NCBI RefSeq assembly: GCF_015352425.1 | Contig: NZ_JADKNH010000003.1 | Coordinates: forward strand, 372,001-436,000 | Reading direction: 5' to 3' | DNA: 64,000 nt | From: Fusibacter ferrireducens | GTDB taxonomy: Bacteria > Bacillota > Clostridia > Peptostreptococcales > Acidaminobacteraceae | Shown here: one piece after another, positions 1 to 9,169 of the stretch | Layout of the letters: the number at the start of each line of letters is the position of its first letter | How positions within the stretch are numbered: the stretch's first letter is position 1 | Notes under the pieces: generated by a model | What the model was told of the DNA's origin: nothing | Databases searched by the model: none | Seen by the model: only the letters and a program-made list of their open reading frames with translations | Made by a program: the position numbers and the translations under genes

Positions 1-81
1 AAAATATGTAATGAAGAGGAACTTAATTCGATCATCTTGCGTCTCAATGGTGATGGCAATGTATTCACATATGAAATTTAA
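1..81 (+). CDS. C-terminal fragment of an unidentified protein
   Basis: The window opens inside a reading frame that runs 26 codons (ending GDGNVFTYEI) to a TAA stop at 79-81. The start lies outside the window. The fragment is too short to assign to a family. It has the same orientation as the ABC exporter operon that follows about 235 bp later, but the AT-rich gap makes co-transcription uncertain. Confidence 0.5.
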   Translation, partial: KICNEEELNSIILRLNGDGNVFTYEI

Positions 82-316
82 ATCAACCTGATTAAACGTT
101 ATAATAATGATTTATAATTTTTTCTAATGAAATTTTAAGAAAAATAGATTCAAAACAGCTGTAAAAGTTCACACAAAGGACATAACAAAAAGATATGCTA
201 GCAAGGGTATGGAAAAATGTTTAAGGGGATAAATCCTATCAAAATTTAGAATGCTCTGTTAAAGTGTTTTTAAATTATAATAATTGTGTGGATATAAAAG
301 AGAAAGGAGGGTGTTC

Positions 317-1090
317 GTGGGAGAACTGATTATTGAAGTTAAAGATCTTAGAAAGGTCTATAAAATTGGATCTGAGAAAGTGGTGGCACTCAATAAGATA
401 AATTTATCTATTTATAAAGGCGAAATTTGTTGTATTTTAGGGACGTCAGGTTCTGGAAAATCAACACTTTTGAATATGATGGCAGGACTGGAGAAACCCA
501 CTAAAGGTTCTATTGAGATTAAAAGTGTCGGCATAGAAAAAATGACTGAGAAGCAATTGGCTCGTTTTAGACAAAAGCACATTGGATTCATATTTCAGTC
601 CTATAATCTTTTGGGTGCATTGACTGCCCTTGAAAACGTTGCAATGCCCCTTATCTTTAGAGGTTTTTCAAAAATAAATAGAGAGAAATTAGCACGAAAA
701 TACTTAAACATGGTAGGTCTCAAAGACCGTTATAAGCATAGACCAACACAGATGAGTGGCGGACAGCAACAGCGTGTTGGGATTGCTAGAGCTTTTGTAG
801 GGACGCCTGAAATTATATTTGCAGATGAGCCCACAGGGAACTTAGATACGAAGACATCTATTGAAGTCATGCACATCATGTGGAAAATGGCAAGGGAAAA
901 GCAGCAGACTATTGTTATTGTAACGCATGATCCGGAAGTTGCCCTGTATGCAGATAAAGTCATCCACATTAGAGATGGTGATATTCAGAAAATTGACAAT
1001 CGGGAAAATGACGATGTATATGAAAAATATATCTTGCCTTATGAAGTTCAATATGATGAACATTTGGAAGATGCAAAAGTAAGCACCTGA
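317..1090 (+). CDS. ABC transporter ATP-binding protein, MacB/LolD type
   Basis: This is a cytoplasmic ATPase of about 257 residues that would power the MacB-type permease two genes downstream. Seen in the sequence are a Walker A motif GTSGSGKST at about residue 42, a Q-loop (IFQSYNLL), the ABC signature MSGGQQQRVGIARA, Walker B IIFADEPTGNLD and the H-loop THD. The GTG at 317 is chosen as start because AAAGGAGG (303-310) lies 6 nt upstream. A longer frame opens at a TTG at 284 but would run through this ribosome binding site. An acidic tail of about 40 residues follows the ATPase core. The family (LolD/MacB/FtsE) drives substrate extrusion or mechanical work across the membrane; the substrate is unknown. 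Confidence 0.93.
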   Translation: MGELIIEVKDLRKVYKIGSEKVVALNKINLSIYKGEICCILGTSGSGKSTLLNMMAGLEKPTKGSIEIKSVGIEKMTEKQLARFRQKHIGFIFQSYNLLGALTALENVAMPLIFRGFSKINREKLARKYLNMVGLKDRYKHRPTQMSGGQQQRVGIARAFVGTPEIIFADEPTGNLDTKTSIEVMHIMWKMAREKQQTIVIVTHDPEVALYADKVIHIRDGDIQKIDNRENDDVYEKYILPYEVQYDEHLEDAKVST

Positions 1091-1137
1091 TTTAAAAAAA
1101 GGAATGAAATTATAAAGAAAGAGGAAGGATACAATTT

Positions 1138-3171
1138 ATGAAAAAAAGTGTATTATTAATGATAATGATTTTAATAGTTAATATGATGTTGCCGGTGAGT
1201 ATGGCTCTTGATATGAACCAGCCTTATATTGTATTAGAAGGTACAGAAGAGATTCAAGTTATGAGGGCAGGTGAGGAGGGAACCTTTAAACTTACACTAA
1301 AAAATGAGACTTATAATACTGCATTATATATGGATGTTGAGCTTTCAGGGGAGCATCCATTTAGAACAGATTTAAATAATTTAACCCAGTATGTACCTTC
1401 GGTTGAGGTAAAAAAATCTGTGAAGTTGGAATTTGATGTGGAAGTGAGTCCGACTGCTCAGTCCAAATTGTATGAGTTTGATTTGGTTTTAAATTATGTA
1501 AATGCCTTTGGGACGGTTTACAAGCAAACAAGAAAAGTATACGTTAAAATTGAAAATAATACTGTAGGTCCAATACTTGGTGCGTATACAACGGTTGGCC
1601 CCGAATATGTTTTTAAACCAGGAAATTCTGATGCAATAGGGATCAAGCTAGTGAACTCAGGCACTATGGTTGCTAAAGATATCATTTTAAAAATTTCTGG
1701 ATTTGGTGTGAACAATTTAATGTTAGACAAAGATGTTGATACGAAAAAGGTTGTGATGATTGGCAAGGAATCTTCAGAATTTGTTTATTTCAATGTTGTT
1801 TGTGCCCCTAAAGCAAAGACGGGTATTTATCCTTACAAGGTGGAAGCGAAATACATTGATGAATTCGGCGGTACTTATGAAAAGGAATTTGAAATATATA
1901 TGAGTGTGGAGGGGAATGATACTTCAGGTGCGGAACTGGCCATAAAAAATATAAAGGTACCAGAAGTCATTGTTCCAAACGAACCCTTTGAAGTTTCTTG
2001 TGAGCTTGTAAATGAGGGCGATATACTTCTAGAAAAAGCTGAGGCAAGCATTGAATATCCATCGGAGTTTACTTCCAAATCCACTTCAAAAAAAGTTGTC
2101 AAAAACTTAAAACCAGGTGCAACAAGTATTGTGACCTTTAATTTAATGGCAAAAAGCGATACCAAATCGGATAGTTACAGTGGCTATATCAGTGTAAAAT
2201 ACATTGCCGATGGTGATACGGAAGACAATGCGCAAACCATTCAAGATTATGTGGGACTCATTGTGGATGGTTCCTCTGGAACCAGCAAGCCGAAATTGAT
2301 CATCGAAAATTATGAGTATGGCGGGGAGCATGTTTTAGCAGGTGAACCCTATAATTTAAAACTCTTCATTAAAAATACAAGCACAGCAAGTGATACAAAA
2401 AATATAAAGGTTACTCTATCCAGTGAAGAAAATGTGTTTACACCAGTGGATTCATCAAGTTCATTTTTTATTCCCAAAATTGCAGCTGGGGAAATTTATG
2501 AGCACAATATTCAATTAAAAACAAAAATTGATGCTTCCGTAAAAATATATCCGCTGACCATTAAAATGGTATATGAAGATGGCAAGGGAAATGCTTACGA
2601 TGCACAGGAAAAACCTTTTGAAGAATCTGAAGCATTAAGTGTTGCCGTGGCGCAACCTGTTCGTCTTGAAACCGCGGAACTCATTGTGCCTTTTGAAAAT
2701 TATGTAGGTCAACCCTTTTATATAGAACAAGAATTTTACAACATGGGGAAAGCAACCATGTATAACACAATGGTTAAACTTGAAGGTCCAGAAAGTAGCA
2801 GTAGCAGTTATTTTGTAGGCAATTTTGAAGCGGGAAGAAGCGAATATTACAGCGCAGAAGCTTTTGCGAATGAAGAGGGAACGTTTGAAGGCAAGCTCGT
2901 ATATACCTTTGAAGATGCACTCGGAAATGTTTCAACGCACGAAGAACCTTTTAATTATACAGTTGTTGCGGCACCGGCATTTGATGAATTTGGCAATATG
3001 GATTTCAATATGAATGAAGAATTTCCTATGGAGGAGCCCCAATCAGGTTTGCCTGTGACCAAAATTGTCATCGGTGTTGTTGCGCTTGTAGTTGTTGTAG
3101 GTGTCTTTATTATTAGGAAGAGAAGAAAAAAAAGAAAATTAAAGATGGAGTTGGAGGCACTCGATGAGTAA
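1138..3171 (+). CDS. Secreted, membrane-anchored accessory protein of a MacB-type exporter (COG1361-like)
   Basis: The product has 677 residues with an N-terminal signal peptide (hydrophobic stretch about residues 4-24), a long extracytoplasmic region of repeated beta-sandwich-like segments, one transmembrane helix at about 640-659 and a basic cytoplasmic tail (RKRRKKRK). The repeated pattern of a conserved NxG turn (LVNSGT, LVNEGD, IKNTST, FYNMGK) flanked by beta strands resembles CARDB/NEW3 domains of COG1361 proteins. It sits between the ATPase and the permease and overlaps the permease gene by 8 bp, so it probably works with them on the outer face of the membrane, in the place MacA-type adaptors occupy elsewhere. 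The domain assignment is by pattern; the role is inferred from context. Confidence 0.75.
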   Translation: MKKSVLLMIMILIVNMMLPVSMALDMNQPYIVLEGTEEIQVMRAGEEGTFKLTLKNETYNTALYMDVELSGEHPFRTDLNNLTQYVPSVEVKKSVKLEFDVEVSPTAQSKLYEFDLVLNYVNAFGTVYKQTRKVYVKIENNTVGPILGAYTTVGPEYVFKPGNSDAIGIKLVNSGTMVAKDIILKISGFGVNNLMLDKDVDTKKVVMIGKESSEFVYFNVVCAPKAKTGIYPYKVEAKYIDEFGGTYEKEFEIYMSVEGNDTSGAELAIKNIKVPEVIVPNEPFEVSCELVNEGDILLEKAEASIEYPSEFTSKSTSKKVVKNLKPGATSIVTFNLMAKSDTKSDSYSGYISVKYIADGDTEDNAQTIQDYVGLIVDGSSGTSKPKLIIENYEYGGEHVLAGEPYNLKLFIKNTSTASDTKNIKVTLSSEENVFTPVDSSSSFFIPKIAAGEIYEHNIQLKTKIDASVKIYPLTIKMVYEDGKGNAYDAQEKPFEESEALSVAVAQPVRLETAELIVPFENYVGQPFYIEQEFYNMGKATMYNTMVKLEGPESSSSSYFVGNFEAGRSEYYSAEAFANEEGTFEGKLVYTFEDALGNVSTHEEPFNYTVVAAPAFDEFGNMDFNMNEEFPMEEPQSGLPVTKIVIGVVALVVVVGVFIIRKRRKKRKLKMELEALDE

Positions 3172-4516
3172 TATAGACTTAGCAATTATGGGCATAAAAA
3201 ACCTGCTAAGGCGAAAAGCGAGAACTGTTCTGACGGTTTTAGGCGTTATCATTGGAACCGCAGCGATTGTGGTTATGGTGTCATTAGGTCTTGGTATGAC
3301 AAAGGCCTTTGAGCAACAACTTGAAGAATACGGCAGTTTGACCATGATTACAGTCCAAGCGAACAGAGACTATGGAAGCATGATGGTGTCCTCCTCTGAT
3401 TCTTCATCAAGCCTTTCAAGTGAAAAGGATAAAGTTGTATTAGATGATGCCATGATAGAATCTGTAGAATCCATGGATCATGTAAAATTTGCTATTGGAT
3501 TCAAGCGATTTGATTCTAAGTTTTTTGCAGGTAGATATGAGAGCTGGTCCAATGTCAAAGCAGTGGATTTCAATAAGCTGGCGCTTATGGATATTGAACT
3601 CAGCGAAGGTGTTTTGCCGACTTTAGAAGGACACAATGAAGTCCTATTTGGATTTCAAGCATCGAAGGAATTTTATGATCCTAAATCAAGAAATTACAAT
3701 GGACAATCTCCTGAGATTGATATTTTTAATACGAAGATTGAAATGATTCCAACATCAAACTACAGTGACAAGAGACCAAGAGGTTATATTGTTACGCCAA
3801 CAGGCATCACTTCTGAAAAGAATTGGGATTATGCATGGGACATTTTTATGGACTATGACACTTTTGAGAAAATAAAAAAAGAATTTGATCGCAAGAATAA
3901 AAATAATAATAACGATACCAATAAAGGCAATAGCAGACGAAAGAGCCAACAAAAAGAGAATAAGTACGATGAGATGAAAGTCAATGTAGATAAAATTGAC
4001 AATGTTCAAGAAGTTCAAGAAAAGGTTAAAGCCCTGGGATTTGAAGCATACAGTCTTACGGACGCGCTTGAACAGCAAAAGAAATCATCGGGTCTCATGC
4101 AAGCCGTATTAGGTGGAATCGGTGCAGTGTCCCTTTTTATAGCAGCCATTGGTATTACCAATACTATGGTGATGTCCATTTATGAGCGAACAAAAGAAAT
4201 TGGAGTCATGAAAGTTATTGGCGCTGAGCTCAGGGATATCAAACGATTATTTTTATTTGAAGCGGCTATGATTGGATTTATTGGGGGGGTATTTGGTGTA
4301 CTCGTAAGTTTTGGGGCCTCCTTCTTAATCAACACGGTGCTCTCAGGTATGAATGGAGACTCCGGTTATTATGGGCCTCAGATGTTGTCTGATATCCCCG
4401 TGTGGTTGGCAATATCGGCATTGGGATTTTCCACTATAATCGGACTCCTCGCAGGATATTATCCTGCAGTAAGGGCCACTAGACTCAGTGCACTTGAAGC
4501 GATTAGAACAGATTAA
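3164..4516 (+). CDS. ABC transporter permease, MacB/FtsX family
   Basis: A 450-residue permease with the MacB layout: a short cytoplasmic N-terminus, TM1 at about residues 20-44, a large extracytoplasmic MacB_PCD domain, then three C-terminal helices of the FtsX fold. The first of these is followed by the typical YERTKEIGVMKVIGA coupling motif. A hydrophilic, Asn/Lys-rich insert (about residues 245-270, including NKNNNND) looks like a flexible linker. The gene overlaps the accessory protein by 8 bp, which implies translational coupling. MacB-type proteins act as mechanotransmission pumps or exporters of peptides, lipoproteins or antibiotics; no substrate can be read here. A strong terminator follows directly. 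Confidence 0.9.
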   Translation: MSNIDLAIMGIKNLLRRKARTVLTVLGVIIGTAAIVVMVSLGLGMTKAFEQQLEEYGSLTMITVQANRDYGSMMVSSSDSSSSLSSEKDKVVLDDAMIESVESMDHVKFAIGFKRFDSKFFAGRYESWSNVKAVDFNKLALMDIELSEGVLPTLEGHNEVLFGFQASKEFYDPKSRNYNGQSPEIDIFNTKIEMIPTSNYSDKRPRGYIVTPTGITSEKNWDYAWDIFMDYDTFEKIKKEFDRKNKNNNNDTNKGNSRRKSQQKENKYDEMKVNVDKIDNVQEVQEKVKALGFEAYSLTDALEQQKKSSGLMQAVLGGIGAVSLFIAAIGITNTMVMSIYERTKEIGVMKVIGAELRDIKRLFLFEAAMIGFIGGVFGVLVSFGASFLINTVLSGMNGDSGYYGPQMLSDIPVWLAISALGFSTIIGLLAGYYPAVRATRLSALEAIRTD

Positions 4517-4531
4517 AATTATTTTGTTAGG

Positions 4532-4567
4532 GAGATGTTTAGACAATGATCTGAGCATCTCTTTTTT
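4532..4567 (+). terminator. Intrinsic terminator of the MacB-type operon
   Basis: A 12-bp stem (GAGATGTTTAGA paired with TCTGAGCATCTC, two G-U pairs), a 6-nt loop and a run of six T residues lie 15 bp after the permease stop codon. Confidence 0.9.
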
Positions 4568-4767
4568 GTAGAATCGTTGCAAATTTAATGGATAAGGGTT
4601 TATTATTTTAAAGGGAAGGCTTATAATTTAATAAAAAGTAAAAGTCATTGGGATATGCTTAAGGCTTTTTTACTCCTATGAGATGAGAACGAACTGCAGA
4701 ACCACATGAAAAATATTTATCAGGAAGGGAGCTGTGAGGGGCATTTGGTCAATCACAATACGGGAAT

Positions 4768-5595
4768 ATGAATAATCAATGTCATATAATGATTATAAAG
4801 AATGGCGAGTTGATGGGTTTAAATGAAGAGATAAAGTACATTCAATCTCCTGTTTATGAAGTCATTCGAATTATAGACGGAACACCTTTATTTTTTCAAG
4901 AGCATATGGCGCGATTTCGAAAGTCATTAGAACTTGTCCACTATCAGTGCGACTATGACGACAGAGAGATCTTTTATCAAATTGGAACCTTAGTTAAAGT
5001 AACTGGTTTGAAAAATAATAATATTAGGATTGAATATGGTCTTACGGATTTAGGCATGGTCATGATCTGTTTTATGGTAAAATCTGAATACTTGGACAAG
5101 TGCTTTTATGAGCAAGGTGTCAAAGTTAAAACCGCTTGTATCGTCAGAAAAAATCCCCATGCCAAAGTTGTTAACAAGTCCTATCTGGATCAGATTAAAG
5201 CATTAAAAGAGGCTTCAGGGGTTTATGAAATCATCCTTAAAGATGAAGTGGGAAAAATTGCTGAGGGCAGCAAATCCAATTTATTTTTTTTAAGGGATCA
5301 TACGATTTACTCTGCTATGGAAGCTGATATTTTAATGGGCATTACAAGACTTGAACTCATGGATTTGTTTAAAAAATTAGGTTTGAAGTATGTTGAACTC
5401 GATATTTACGAAGAAACTCTGGCGACATATGAGGGCTGTTTTATTTCGGGAACCTCAATAGGTGTCTTGCCAATTGAATTCGTGAACGAAATGAAATATA
5501 ATTCTGCATCGAATCATGTTATCATGAAATTAATACAGGCTTATGATGATGTTGTAAAAGCAAATTTAATGCAAATAAGGAGGTTGTACTTATGA
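4768..5595 (+). CDS. Aminotransferase class IV (PLP-dependent; IlvE/PabC fold)
   Basis: A protein of about 275 residues of fold-type IV PLP enzymes, which include branched-chain and D-amino acid aminotransferases and aminodeoxychorismate lyase. Visible motifs are YEVIRIIDG near the N-terminus, the likely PLP lysine in VNKSYL, the EGSKSNLFF motif and GITRLELMDL. Which substrate it uses cannot be told. The ATG at 4768 is the first start after an in-frame stop, but no good ribosome binding site precedes it. ATG codons at 4789 and 4813 are alternatives, so the start is uncertain. The stop overlaps the pepT start by 4 bp (ATGA-type junction), suggesting a coupled operon with amino acid release from peptides. 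Confidence 0.82.
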   Translation: MNNQCHIMIIKNGELMGLNEEIKYIQSPVYEVIRIIDGTPLFFQEHMARFRKSLELVHYQCDYDDREIFYQIGTLVKVTGLKNNNIRIEYGLTDLGMVMICFMVKSEYLDKCFYEQGVKVKTACIVRKNPHAKVVNKSYLDQIKALKEASGVYEIILKDEVGKIAEGSKSNLFFLRDHTIYSAMEADILMGITRLELMDLFKKLGLKYVELDIYEETLATYEGCFISGTSIGVLPIEFVNEMKYNSASNHVIMKLIQAYDDVVKANLMQIRRLYL

Positions 5596-6833
5596 CAAAA
5601 GTACATGAACGTTTTTTAAAATATGTGTCGGTTGATACAAAATCTGATCCTGACTCGAAAAGTTGCCCATCTACTGATAAACAAAAGAAACTTGGTGCAT
5701 TTCTTGTCTCTGAAATGAAGGCAATGGGTATTTCAGATGTTGAAATGGATGAGAATGGCTATGTCTATGGCCAAATTCCTTCGAATTCTCCTAATGATAA
5801 GGCGCCGAGTTTAGCACTTATAGCACATATGGATACATCGCCAGATTTATCTGGTACCAATGTTAAGCCCCAAATTATTGAAGCATACGATGGTGGAACA
5901 ATTGTGCTCAATGAAACGTTAGACATCAAAATGTCACCTGATGAATTTGATCATCTGGCACACTATAAAGGACAAGATTTAATTGTTACGGATGGTACAA
6001 CACTTCTTGGGGCGGATGATAAAGCGGGGATTGCTGAAATTTTGACCTTATGCGAGTTTTTGCTTGAACATGATGGAGTACTTCATGGTCCTCTTAAAAT
6101 TGCATTTACGCCCGATGAGGAGGTGGGTAGAGGTGCTGACCTGCTCAATCTCGAAAAGTTAAAGGCTGATTTTGGCTACACTGTAGACGGTGGCGAACTT
6201 GGAGAGCTCGAATTTGAAAATTTTAATGCGGCATCAGCAAAAGTGATTATTCATGGAACCAATATACATCCTGGATCAGCAAAAGGCAAAATGGTAAATT
6301 CCATTTTGATCGCTATGGAATTTAATCAAATGCTACCAGCATTTGATGTGCCCTCATTTACAGAAAACTATGAGGGGTTTAATCATTTAAATGACTTTCA
6401 TGGTTCGGTTGAAGAAACGCAAATGCTTTATATTATAAGAGATCATGACTTCAAAAAATTTGATGAGAAAAAAACACTTTTTATGAACGTGACGCATTTT
6501 CTGAATCAAAAATATGGTGGGGATATTGTTGAAACACAAATAGTGGATTCATATTTTAATATGAGAGAGAAAATCATACCCCATTTTCATCTGATTGAGA
6601 CGGTTAAAAAGGCAATGGAAAATTGTGAAGTTACGCCTCTTATCGTTCCCATTAGAGGTGGCACAGATGGTGCACGACTTTCTTATATGGGGCTGCCATG
6701 TCCAAATATTTGTACAGGTGGACATAATTTTCATGGTAGATATGAATACATCTCCATACAATCCATGGAAAAAACAGTGGATATCTTAACCGAGATTGTG
6801 AAACTCTATGAACAATATTCGTTGGAGGTTTAG
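5592..6833 (+). CDS. pepT: Peptidase T (aminotripeptidase, M20B)
   Basis: The 413-residue product matches the usual PepT length of about 410. The M20 zinc-site motifs are all present: AHMDTSPD (His ligand and catalytic Asp), LLGADDKAG (bridging Asp), PDEEVGRGAD (catalytic Glu and ligand), VDGG and the C-terminal GGHNFHG (His ligand). It is a cytoplasmic metallopeptidase that removes the N-terminal residue from tripeptides. It has a good ribosome binding site (AAGGAGG) within the end of the preceding aminotransferase gene and is followed without any gap by tcdA, so all three are probably one transcript. Confidence 0.95.
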   Translation: MTKVHERFLKYVSVDTKSDPDSKSCPSTDKQKKLGAFLVSEMKAMGISDVEMDENGYVYGQIPSNSPNDKAPSLALIAHMDTSPDLSGTNVKPQIIEAYDGGTIVLNETLDIKMSPDEFDHLAHYKGQDLIVTDGTTLLGADDKAGIAEILTLCEFLLEHDGVLHGPLKIAFTPDEEVGRGADLLNLEKLKADFGYTVDGGELGELEFENFNAASAKVIIHGTNIHPGSAKGKMVNSILIAMEFNQMLPAFDVPSFTENYEGFNHLNDFHGSVEETQMLYIIRDHDFKKFDEKKTLFMNVTHFLNQKYGGDIVETQIVDSYFNMREKIIPHFHLIETVKKAMENCEVTPLIVPIRGGTDGARLSYMGLPCPNICTGGHNFHGRYEYISIQSMEKTVDILTEIVKLYEQYSLEV

Positions 6834-7577
6834 ATGAAGCATCGCTTTCAACGGTTTGAATTTTTAATTGGCGAAAATAAACTTAGAATATTGGAACAAA
6901 AGCATGTGGTTGTGTTCGGTGTCGGTGGAGTAGGTTCATTTGCAGTGGAAGCACTCGCTCGATCTGGCATTGGCAAGCTCACTATTGTAGATTATGACAC
7001 AGTTGATATGACCAACATTAACAGACAAATACATGCAAATGATCATACAATTGGGCAGATCAAGGTTGAGGCAATGGCAGACCGCCTAATGCTCATCAAT
7101 CCAAAACTAAAACTGGATGCAGTAAACCGAATGATCACACCCGATAATGCAGATGACTTTTTTGATTCTAGACAGGTGGATTACATCATAGATGCCATTG
7201 ATATGGTTACCTCAAAAATTGAGCTTGTACTCCAAGCACAGAAGAGAGCAATCCCCATTATTGCTTCAATGGGGACGGGAAATAAACTCGATCCTACTCG
7301 ATTGAAAGTAACGGATTTGTATAAGACGGAAGTTTGTCCTCTTGCCAGGGTGATGAGAAGAGAACTTAAAGCAAGGGGGATTAAAAAATTAAAGGTGGTA
7401 TTTTCAGATGAAACACCAATTATTCCAGATTACTCAGGGACCGATGAAATAAAATCTAGTGGACGTAAACTACCTCCTGGCAGCTGTTCTTTTGTACCTT
7501 CAAGCGCAGGGCTTATTTTGGCTTCAGTTGTGATTAATGACTTCTTAAATGAGGTTGAATTAGTTGACATAATGTGA
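6834..7577 (+). CDS. tcdA: tRNA threonylcarbamoyladenosine dehydratase (E1-like, TcdA/CsdL)
   Basis: A 247-residue ThiF/HesA/MoeB-superfamily protein. It carries the nucleotide-binding GVGGVGSFAVEALARSG motif near residue 30, DYDTVDMTNINRQ and the YKTEVCPLARVMRRELK segment typical of TcdA. The family cyclises the t6A37 modification of ANN-decoding tRNAs to ct6A in an ATP-dependent step. Its ATG directly follows the pepT TAG stop with no spacer, so it is translated from the same message. The assignment to TcdA rather than another E1-like enzyme rests on these motifs and the length. Confidence 0.9.
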   Translation: MKHRFQRFEFLIGENKLRILEQKHVVVFGVGGVGSFAVEALARSGIGKLTIVDYDTVDMTNINRQIHANDHTIGQIKVEAMADRLMLINPKLKLDAVNRMITPDNADDFFDSRQVDYIIDAIDMVTSKIELVLQAQKRAIPIIASMGTGNKLDPTRLKVTDLYKTEVCPLARVMRRELKARGIKKLKVVFSDETPIIPDYSGTDEIKSSGRKLPPGSCSFVPSSAGLILASVVINDFLNEVELVDIM

Positions 7578-7605
7578 TAAAATTTAGACAATAGTGATTA
7601 AAAAC

Positions 7606-7640
7606 TACAAGCAAAGAGAAAAGACATCCATAGAGCTTGT
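7606..7640 (+). terminator. Weak possible terminator after tcdA
   Basis: ACAAGC and GCTTGT can pair across a 21-nt loop shortly after the tcdA stop, followed by a short T-rich run. The stem is only 6 bp, so this is a weak candidate. Confidence 0.3.
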
Positions 7641-7715
7641 TTGTATATACGAGGTAAGATAAGCTGTGCATGGCGTTTAAGGTTTATTATTGTAGAAATT
7701 CTGCGGAGGAAATTT

Positions 7716-9065
7716 ATGGCGAAAAAAATATGGATTCAAGTGATGTTGGTGATATGCTTCTCTACACTTCTGTCTGTGAGTTTTATGGAGAGTGTTATTC
7801 CAGTGAGTCAGAGCACTTATAAAAAAGGTGATGATTCTGAGGATGTTAAGCTCATTCAGATTGCACTCGCACTGGATGGTTCTTATGATGGAAGTGAATT
7901 TACGACGACATTTGGACCCAAGACAGAAAAGGCCGTTATTGCATTTCAAAAAAAATATGATCTGGATGCAGATGGCATTGTAGGACAGTCTACAATTGAT
8001 AAGATGGCTTCTAAAAATTTATTTCCACTCTTATCTCAGCCGGTATACAAATTTGAAGATGAAAATAGTGAAATCAAGTTTATACAGTATGCACTTATTC
8101 AAGAAGGCTTGTTAGAGATAGAGCATCCAACCACTTATTTTGCAACTTTGACAGAGCGTGCTGTTAGAGATTTTCAAAAAAAATATGATCTGACGGTAGA
8201 TGGTATCGTTGGTGAAGCGACAATTAAAAAATTTGCGGCTCTGGGATATGTGAAAAACAGTATTCAACAAGAAGTGACAAGTGAGAATAACAGTGATAGC
8301 GAAGCTGCTATCGAAGATGCAGTGGTTTTAGATGCTATTGATCCTCAATCGTTGAGTTATTTAGGCAATGTCCAAGTGACTTCTTTTAAAAAGGGCGATA
8401 ACAACAGTGATGTGGCGCTTATTCAGAACGCACTTCAGATGATGGGGTATCTTGAAACAAGTGATTTTACGACGTTTTATGGCGATCAGACCGTTGAAGC
8501 AGTTAAAAAGCTACAAACGGCAAATGGTTTGGAAGCGGATGGCGTCATTGGCAGTTCAACTTTCGCAATTTTTAGACGTTATGGTATATTGACGAGTGAT
8601 GTAGCTGTGGTATCAAGAGGAAATCAGAGATATGGTGAGTACTTAGATTGGTTTAAAGACGTTTTGCCAATGGCAAAATCAAAATATGGTGAAGACTATC
8701 GAGGCAAAATTAAAATTGTCATTGAGGATTATCAAACAGGTGTTAAGATCAATGCACTCTTTTCATATGGTCATAATCATATGGATATAGAACCTCTGAC
8801 GAAAGAAGATACTGAGAAAATAAAGAAATTGTGGAATTACAAGTATGAGTGGACGATGAGACCGGTTCTTGTATACTACTTAGATCATGTGGTGGCTGGG
8901 TCACTTGCAGGAATGCCACATGCGGCGTCAACTTTAGATAGAATTGGTGATAATGGCATGGCTGGCGTATGTGACCTGCATTTTAAAAACAGCAGAACGC
9001 ATGCCACTAACAAGATTGACGAAAGACATCAAAAGCAAGTTCGAATTGCAGCGGGTGTAAAATAA
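7716..9065 (+). CDS. Secreted protein with three peptidoglycan-binding domains and an uncharacterised C-terminal domain
   Basis: The product is about 449 residues. The ATG at 7716 is chosen because GCGGAGGA (7703-7710) precedes it and it opens a signal peptide (MAKKIWIQVMLVICF); an upstream ATG at 7641 has no such support. Three PG_binding_1 domains follow, each with the pattern KKGDxSxDVxxIQ and ending in (A/V)DGIVGxxT (or close variants), at roughly residues 25-100, 105-180 and 225-300. The last 140 residues contain a dense set of conserved-looking residues (GHNHMDIEPL, GMPHAAST, HFKNSRTHATNK, DERHQ). I recall similar tails in other Firmicutes wall proteins but know no named function. It probably acts in the cell wall. 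Confidence 0.85.
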   Translation: MAKKIWIQVMLVICFSTLLSVSFMESVIPVSQSTYKKGDDSEDVKLIQIALALDGSYDGSEFTTTFGPKTEKAVIAFQKKYDLDADGIVGQSTIDKMASKNLFPLLSQPVYKFEDENSEIKFIQYALIQEGLLEIEHPTTYFATLTERAVRDFQKKYDLTVDGIVGEATIKKFAALGYVKNSIQQEVTSENNSDSEAAIEDAVVLDAIDPQSLSYLGNVQVTSFKKGDNNSDVALIQNALQMMGYLETSDFTTFYGDQTVEAVKKLQTANGLEADGVIGSSTFAIFRRYGILTSDVAVVSRGNQRYGEYLDWFKDVLPMAKSKYGEDYRGKIKIVIEDYQTGVKINALFSYGHNHMDIEPLTKEDTEKIKKLWNYKYEWTMRPVLVYYLDHVVAGSLAGMPHAASTLDRIGDNGMAGVCDLHFKNSRTHATNKIDERHQKQVRIAAGVK

Positions 9066-9078
9066 AAAGAGCCTTAAA

Positions 9079-9129
9079 AGGTCTATCTCAAAATGATTTA
9101 ACTTTAATCATTTGACATAGACCTTTTTT
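9079..9129 (+). terminator. Terminator between convergent genes
   Basis: AGGTCTAT and ATAGACCT form the base of a long hairpin that continues with TCAAAATGATT/AATCATTTGA, followed by six T residues. Adenines upstream of the stem may let it also serve the minus-strand gene. Confidence 0.85.
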
Positions 9130-9169
9130 ATGTGTTGTCTTATTGTTTTTTTAGTGGTTTAAAACGACT

